The notes under the pieces are model-generated. The model saw nothing but the letters and a program-made list of their open reading frames with translations, was not told the DNA's origin and did not search any database. From positions 2,976,001-3,040,000 of the forward strand of contig CAWJMN010000001.1 in NCBI GenBank assembly GCA_963844055.1: a DNA stretch of 64,000 nucleotides, given 5' to 3'. This DNA comes from CAWJMN01 sp963844055 (GTDB lineage: Bacteria; Planctomycetota; Planctomycetia; Pirellulales; Pirellulaceae). The position numbers and the translations under genes were made by a program. Of the stretch, positions 61,236 to 64,000 are shown piece by piece (positions within the stretch are counted from its first letter, which is position 1; each line of letters opens with the position of its first letter).

Positions 61236-61764
61236 CCCGCTTTAGCATCACGTTGTTTTATCTGTCGGCATCTGCACTTCGCACAAAGTTGCTTTTCGAC
61301 GTGCAATCCGGCGGCGACTTGTGGTTCCGTAGGAGGTCGCGCAAAGCCGGCTTTCCAGGATAAATAAACAGGATGCCCAAAATAAGTAGCGAGGCCTAAC
61401 ATGGACAAGACTTTTAAAAAAGTTTGCCCGAATTTTGCCCGGGAATAAACCGCTGAGTGGGCCGCTCCCTATCCTGGAGGCGAAAGGGGCGGGCCAGGAG
61501 GCGAAAAATAACGGTTTTTTAGGACTACCACCTGAGGCCTAGGAATTGTCGTTTTTGGCTGTTTTTTATTCGGGAAAACCAGGGGATTTGAAGATTTCGC
61601 AGGTTCGGGGTGAACCAATTTTTAGGCCGTGCGTCTTAAAATCTGGGGGAGCCTTTAGACCTCCGAGGCGGTTTTGACGTAGTATTTAGTTGCAGTGGAA
61701 TTGCTTGACGATTACAACACGACTTGGATTGCAACACGGTTGATTTAGCAGGGGGGACAGGACC
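61236..61764. other. Intergenic region upstream of the small secreted protein
   Basis: No gene is seen. A GGAGGCGAAA unit occurs twice (near 61475 and 61497) around a GC-rich run. A TTGACG lies at 61703, possibly a -35 box of the next gene, but no good -10 follows. Confidence 0.4.
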
Positions 61765-62214
61765 ATGAAAGCTGGAACAGTAGGACGTTTGGCGTTAATT
61801 GCGATTGGTGTTGCGGCAGCGATCGCTCCGCAGGTTGCATCGGCAGGCTGGGGCCGCTACCGCTCGGTAACGAGCTTTTCGTCGCCAACAACGCCGTCGA
61901 TCACCTATCGCGAACGCGTGACTTACCGTCCCGCCGCTGGTCCTGTCATCGTTGCGGGAACGGTCCCTGCCGTGGCTTATTTGCCTGCTGCGGGTTACGC
62001 CCCATCGCTTAACAACTACGTTCCAACCACGTATGTGCCTCATGTTACGAACTATGCTCCTGCTCCTGTGATTTACCCAGTCGCAGGCATGACAACGCAG
62101 TACACGATCGGTCGCCCTGGCGCTGTAAGAGCCGCCTACTACGCACCCGTCGTGCCGGCTTATGGGCCTGTTGTGCAGCCAGCTTATGTTCAGCCGTTTT
62201 TCTACTCACCGTAG
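61765..62214 (+). CDS. Small secreted Pro/Tyr/Val-rich protein
   Basis: The 149-residue protein has a signal peptide (LIAIGVAAAIAPQVASAG) and a mature part made of short repeats of VPxxYAP and PVxYxP type, such as YVPTTYVPHVTNYAPAPVIY. It is a likely structural surface protein without enzymatic features; I do not recognise the family. A GGGGGG-ACAGGA region lies just before the ATG, giving a strong ribosome-binding site, which suggests high expression. The intrinsic terminator at 62299-62340 lies 84 bases after the stop. Confidence 0.75.
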   Translation: MKAGTVGRLALIAIGVAAAIAPQVASAGWGRYRSVTSFSSPTTPSITYRERVTYRPAAGPVIVAGTVPAVAYLPAAGYAPSLNNYVPTTYVPHVTNYAPAPVIYPVAGMTTQYTIGRPGAVRAAYYAPVVPAYGPVVQPAYVQPFFYSP

Positions 62215-62298
62215 AACGAAAACGGATGTTGCAATAAGCATCTTGTGGCGCTGCAGGACTTTCACTGCAGGTCTTCACTGTGGCAAAGATCTTATGAT

Positions 62299-62340
62299 GA
62301 AGACCGCTGGGAGAGAGCTCCTCGCGGTCTTCCTTTGTTT
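62299..62340 (+). terminator. Intrinsic terminator of the small secreted protein gene
   Basis: The stem GAAGACCGC/GCGGTCTTC, with an inner GGGAG/CTCCT, is followed by a CTTTGTTT tract. Confidence 0.8.
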
Positions 62341-62380
62341 ACGAGAGCTGATAGGCGGCAAACAACAGGAGTAGATCAAC

Positions 62381-62416
62381 AAAAAAGGCGTCACCTCTGG
62401 AAAGAGGGACGCCTTT
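62381..62416 (-). terminator. Intrinsic terminator of the leftward membrane-protein gene
   Basis: On the minus strand, AAAGGCGTC, CCTCT, a short loop, AGAGG, an unpaired base and GACGCC form a stem that ends in a run of six T (62386-62381). It lies about 67 bases after the stop of the gene at 62484. Confidence 0.85.
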
Positions 62417-62483
62417 ACGCGTTTGCTTGATCTAACCTGCCCTGAGTTTGCAAGGCAGGCAGAAACGACTGACTTCCAAGCGA

Positions 62484-63401
62484 TTACTTGGACTCTTCGG
62501 GCTTAGGCTCGGTACCTTCGGCCGGTGCTGGTTCTGCGGGCTTCTCTTCAGCTGGAGCTGCCTCGGCAGGTTTTTCTTCGGCTGGCTTTTCCTCAGCGGC
62601 TGGTTCTGCGGGCTTTTCGGCAGGCTTCTCCTCCGTAGGCTTTTCTTCGGCAGGAGCGGCTTCGGCAGGTTTCTCAGCAGCAGGCTTTTCGTCGGATTTG
62701 GCTTCTTCGGAATCAGGACGCTGCTTGCCACCCTTTTCGCCCTTGCCACCTTTTCCCCCCTTGGCTGCGCCAGGCATACCAGGTGGAGGTGAAGTCAATT
62801 CATTGGCTGCGCGGTTGGAGAAAGGTGCTGGGGGAGCTGGCTCACCTGGAGCACCGCCACCTCCTGTGCCTGCAGGGGCAAGACCAGCGCCGCCGGCTGC
62901 TGCTTCTGGACCACCTTCTGGTGGCGCACCATGAGGGCCATCACCACGATAGTCCGGATAGGCGTCCGGCGGTGGAACGCAGTTAATGTGGTGCGACATG
63001 TACCGAGGATTGTCTTTGCCCCAGTACACAACGGCTACATAGTGCTTGCTGATTTCGGGAACTGGCAACCAAGGACGGTAGCAGTAGTATTCAACCACGT
63101 GCCCACCTTGGGGATTATCAAATGTCTTGGTGACGGTGGGGGCGCGTCCGAGGACCTTTTGCACATCGGCCGAGCGGACAAATTGATCCACCTCAACCTT
63201 GTCTCCTTCACGGGTAACCCCTTCGCCAATCTTCTTCACCGCGAAAGTTTCAAGCTCTTGGTTTGCCTTGACGGTAGCAGGCGAGGCAACCGAGTAGTCG
63301 TAGATCGTAATTGCAGAGATGATCGCCAGTACGCCTAGCAACACGTAGAGTCGCATGGACGACCCTGTGGGCTTTGACGTGGGAGTTGAGGACACTGCCA
63401 T
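62484..63401 (-). CDS. Membrane protein with Gly/Pro-rich linker and acidic EKPAE repeat tail
   Basis: The 305-residue protein has one N-terminal transmembrane helix (MRLYVLLGVLAIISAITIYDY, about residues 16-36) and a small folded region with YYCYRPWLPVPEISK and YMSHHINCVPPPD. A Gly/Pro/Ala-rich stretch and then a Lys-Pro-Ala-Glu repeat tail follow to the C-terminus. The tail matches the style of the SurA/PpiD-like protein. Function is unknown. AAAGG lies about six bases before the ATG at 63401. Its terminator is at 62381-62416. Confidence 0.75.
   Translation of the reverse strand: MAVSSTPTSKPTGSSMRLYVLLGVLAIISAITIYDYSVASPATVKANQELETFAVKKIGEGVTREGDKVEVDQFVRSADVQKVLGRAPTVTKTFDNPQGGHVVEYYCYRPWLPVPEISKHYVAVVYWGKDNPRYMSHHINCVPPPDAYPDYRGDGPHGAPPEGGPEAAAGGAGLAPAGTGGGGAPGEPAPPAPFSNRAANELTSPPPGMPGAAKGGKGGKGEKGGKQRPDSEEAKSDEKPAAEKPAEAAPAEEKPTEEKPAEKPAEPAAEEKPAEEKPAEAAPAEEKPAEPAPAEGTEPKPEESK
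62487..62695 (-). repeat. Coding repeat EKPAE at the C-terminus of the membrane protein
   Basis: Tandem short units such as AEEKPAEKPAEPAAEEKPAE run to near the C-terminus. The unit is nearly the same as in the SurA/PpiD-like gene about 10 kb away. The opposite strand is open by composition only. Confidence 0.8.
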
Positions 63402-63819
63402 TGGGAGCCTTTCAAAAAGTACAGAATAAGAGCGGGGGAGAGGTAGAAACTCGCCACGACGTAGATTCCAAAGTTTAAAGGGGAAAAACAGTTTTTTCCA
63501 GCTCTTGTTAAGGTTTGTTGGAAGATTCGTCGCCTATTATGTAAGTAGTGAAACATTGGTGCGCAGCAAACCGCAACGGGCTTTCGTCCAGTATTCCCGG
63601 AAAAAAACAGGGTTTGGCGGCGCAACGCGTTGCCCTTTGCGATCAAACTGCGTACGATGCCGCCGGAGGGGAGAAACCTGAGGTAAAAGTGGCCAATTTC
63701 TGTTGCGCCACGACGGTTTCCAACCATCAAGCTACGTTGATATAGGGGCTCGATGCATTGCGTGCCGCCAATGAGGGACGGCAAAGCGCCCAAAAAGATT
63801 TTGGACTTGGAATCGCGGA
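63402..63819. other. Divergent intergenic region before the right-edge gene
   Basis: No gene is convincing here; a leftward open frame in it has no family feature. It should hold promoters for the leftward membrane-protein gene and the rightward edge gene. Confidence 0.4.
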
Positions 63820-64000
63820 ATGAAACATCATCGTTTTGACGCTGAATTTGCTCGGTACATCGACCTTGCCTCCATCCTGTGCAAGTCTACCGACGCTGGC
63901 GCCATTATTTTGATGCTTTCAGGCCCCACCGACTGGGAACAACTGGTTGAGCATGGTGCCGGCCAAAAGATCATCGTCGTCGCCGACACACAGGCCGAAC
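63820..64000 (+). CDS. Partial gene at right edge, probably a DisA_N-domain protein N-terminus
   Basis: Sixty codons are visible from an ATG at 63820 with GCGGA upstream. The sequence MKHHRFDAEFARYIDLA continues with AIILMLSGPTDWEQL and IIVVADTQAE. The GPTDWE-type segment resembles the N-terminal part of planctomycete proteins with a DisA nucleotide-binding (diadenylate cyclase) domain, but that catalytic domain is not in the window. The match is from memory and short, so the assignment is tentative. Confidence 0.5.
   Translation, partial: MKHHRFDAEFARYIDLASILCKSTDAGAIILMLSGPTDWEQLVEHGAGQKIIVVADTQAE

Noticed and set aside
62488..62934. A 148-codon rightward frame rich in Ala, Gly, Ser and Phe
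   Set aside because: It is the reverse complement of the EKPAE and Gly/Pro coding repeats; the leftward gene has a ribosome-binding site, a membrane helix and a terminator.
63335..63793. A 152-codon leftward open frame overlapping the start of the gene at 62484
   Set aside because: It overlaps a better-supported start on the same strand in another frame and lacks any recognisable feature.

Overview
The window reads as chromosomal DNA of a planctomycete, most likely of the Pirellulales group. The reasons are the gene families and their style, not a database match. There are large secreted proteins with Pro/Ala/Glu-rich low complexity, and outer-surface proteins with Cys/Gly clusters. There is a DnaJ-like membrane protein with Met/Pro/Tyr-rich repeats, an M1 peptidase fused to HEAT repeats, Rho with a glycine-rich N-terminus, and topoisomerase I with a histone-like lysine/alanine tail. 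Base composition is moderate and even. I see no rRNA, tRNA, CRISPR array, insertion sequence, prophage or other obvious mobile DNA; this is core chromosome.

Layout. 1-9.5 kb: apgM (cut by the left edge) divergent from pgi, then a beta-lactamase-fold hydrolase, a secreted protein, a Rieske ferredoxin, a MazG-like protein, and a large membrane protein followed by an ABC ATPase. 8.6-11.7 kb: a leftward three-gene set of HpcH/HpaI-type aldolase, Tm-1-like protein and Tm-1-associated TIM-barrel protein. 11.7-15.4 kb: zinc-ribbon/PH membrane protein, nrdR, and a J-like membrane protein. 16-22.3 kb: an alpha-2-macroglobulin gene interrupted by a frameshift. 22.3-26.3 kb: a surface protein, a DUF971 protein and a thioredoxin/YHS protein. 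26.3-29.1 kb: rho behind a leader of about 1 kb and ending in a clear intrinsic terminator. 29.2-33.7 kb: a secreted protein, PAP2 phosphatase, acyltransferase and ftsH.

34.1-38.3 kb: dxr, a site-2 protease (rseP type) and a HAD hydrolase in a tightly overlapping operon. 38.5-47.7 kb: OprP-like porin, APC permease, a membrane-fused spermidine synthase-like protein and a YdeP-type molybdoenzyme. 47.8-53.8 kb: a secreted protein, the methionine salvage genes mtnB-mtnD-mtnC (leftward) and a membrane-anchored SurA/PpiD-like protein. 54.3-58.6 kb: topA, acpS and an orphan histidine kinase. 58.6-63.4 kb: M1 aminopeptidase, a small secreted protein and a membrane protein with an acidic repeat tail. 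The right edge cuts a gene that may encode a DisA_N-type protein.

The genes serve central metabolism (apgM, pgi, dxr, acpS), envelope maintenance (ftsH, rseP, alpha-2-macroglobulin, M1 peptidase, porin), information processing (rho, topA, nrdR) and methionine salvage. No discrete defence island or novel multi-gene system is obvious. The best leads are the Tm-1/TIM-barrel/aldolase operon, the long rho leader, the alpha-2-macroglobulin frameshift, and a probable small gene lying antisense under the end of the DUF971 gene.
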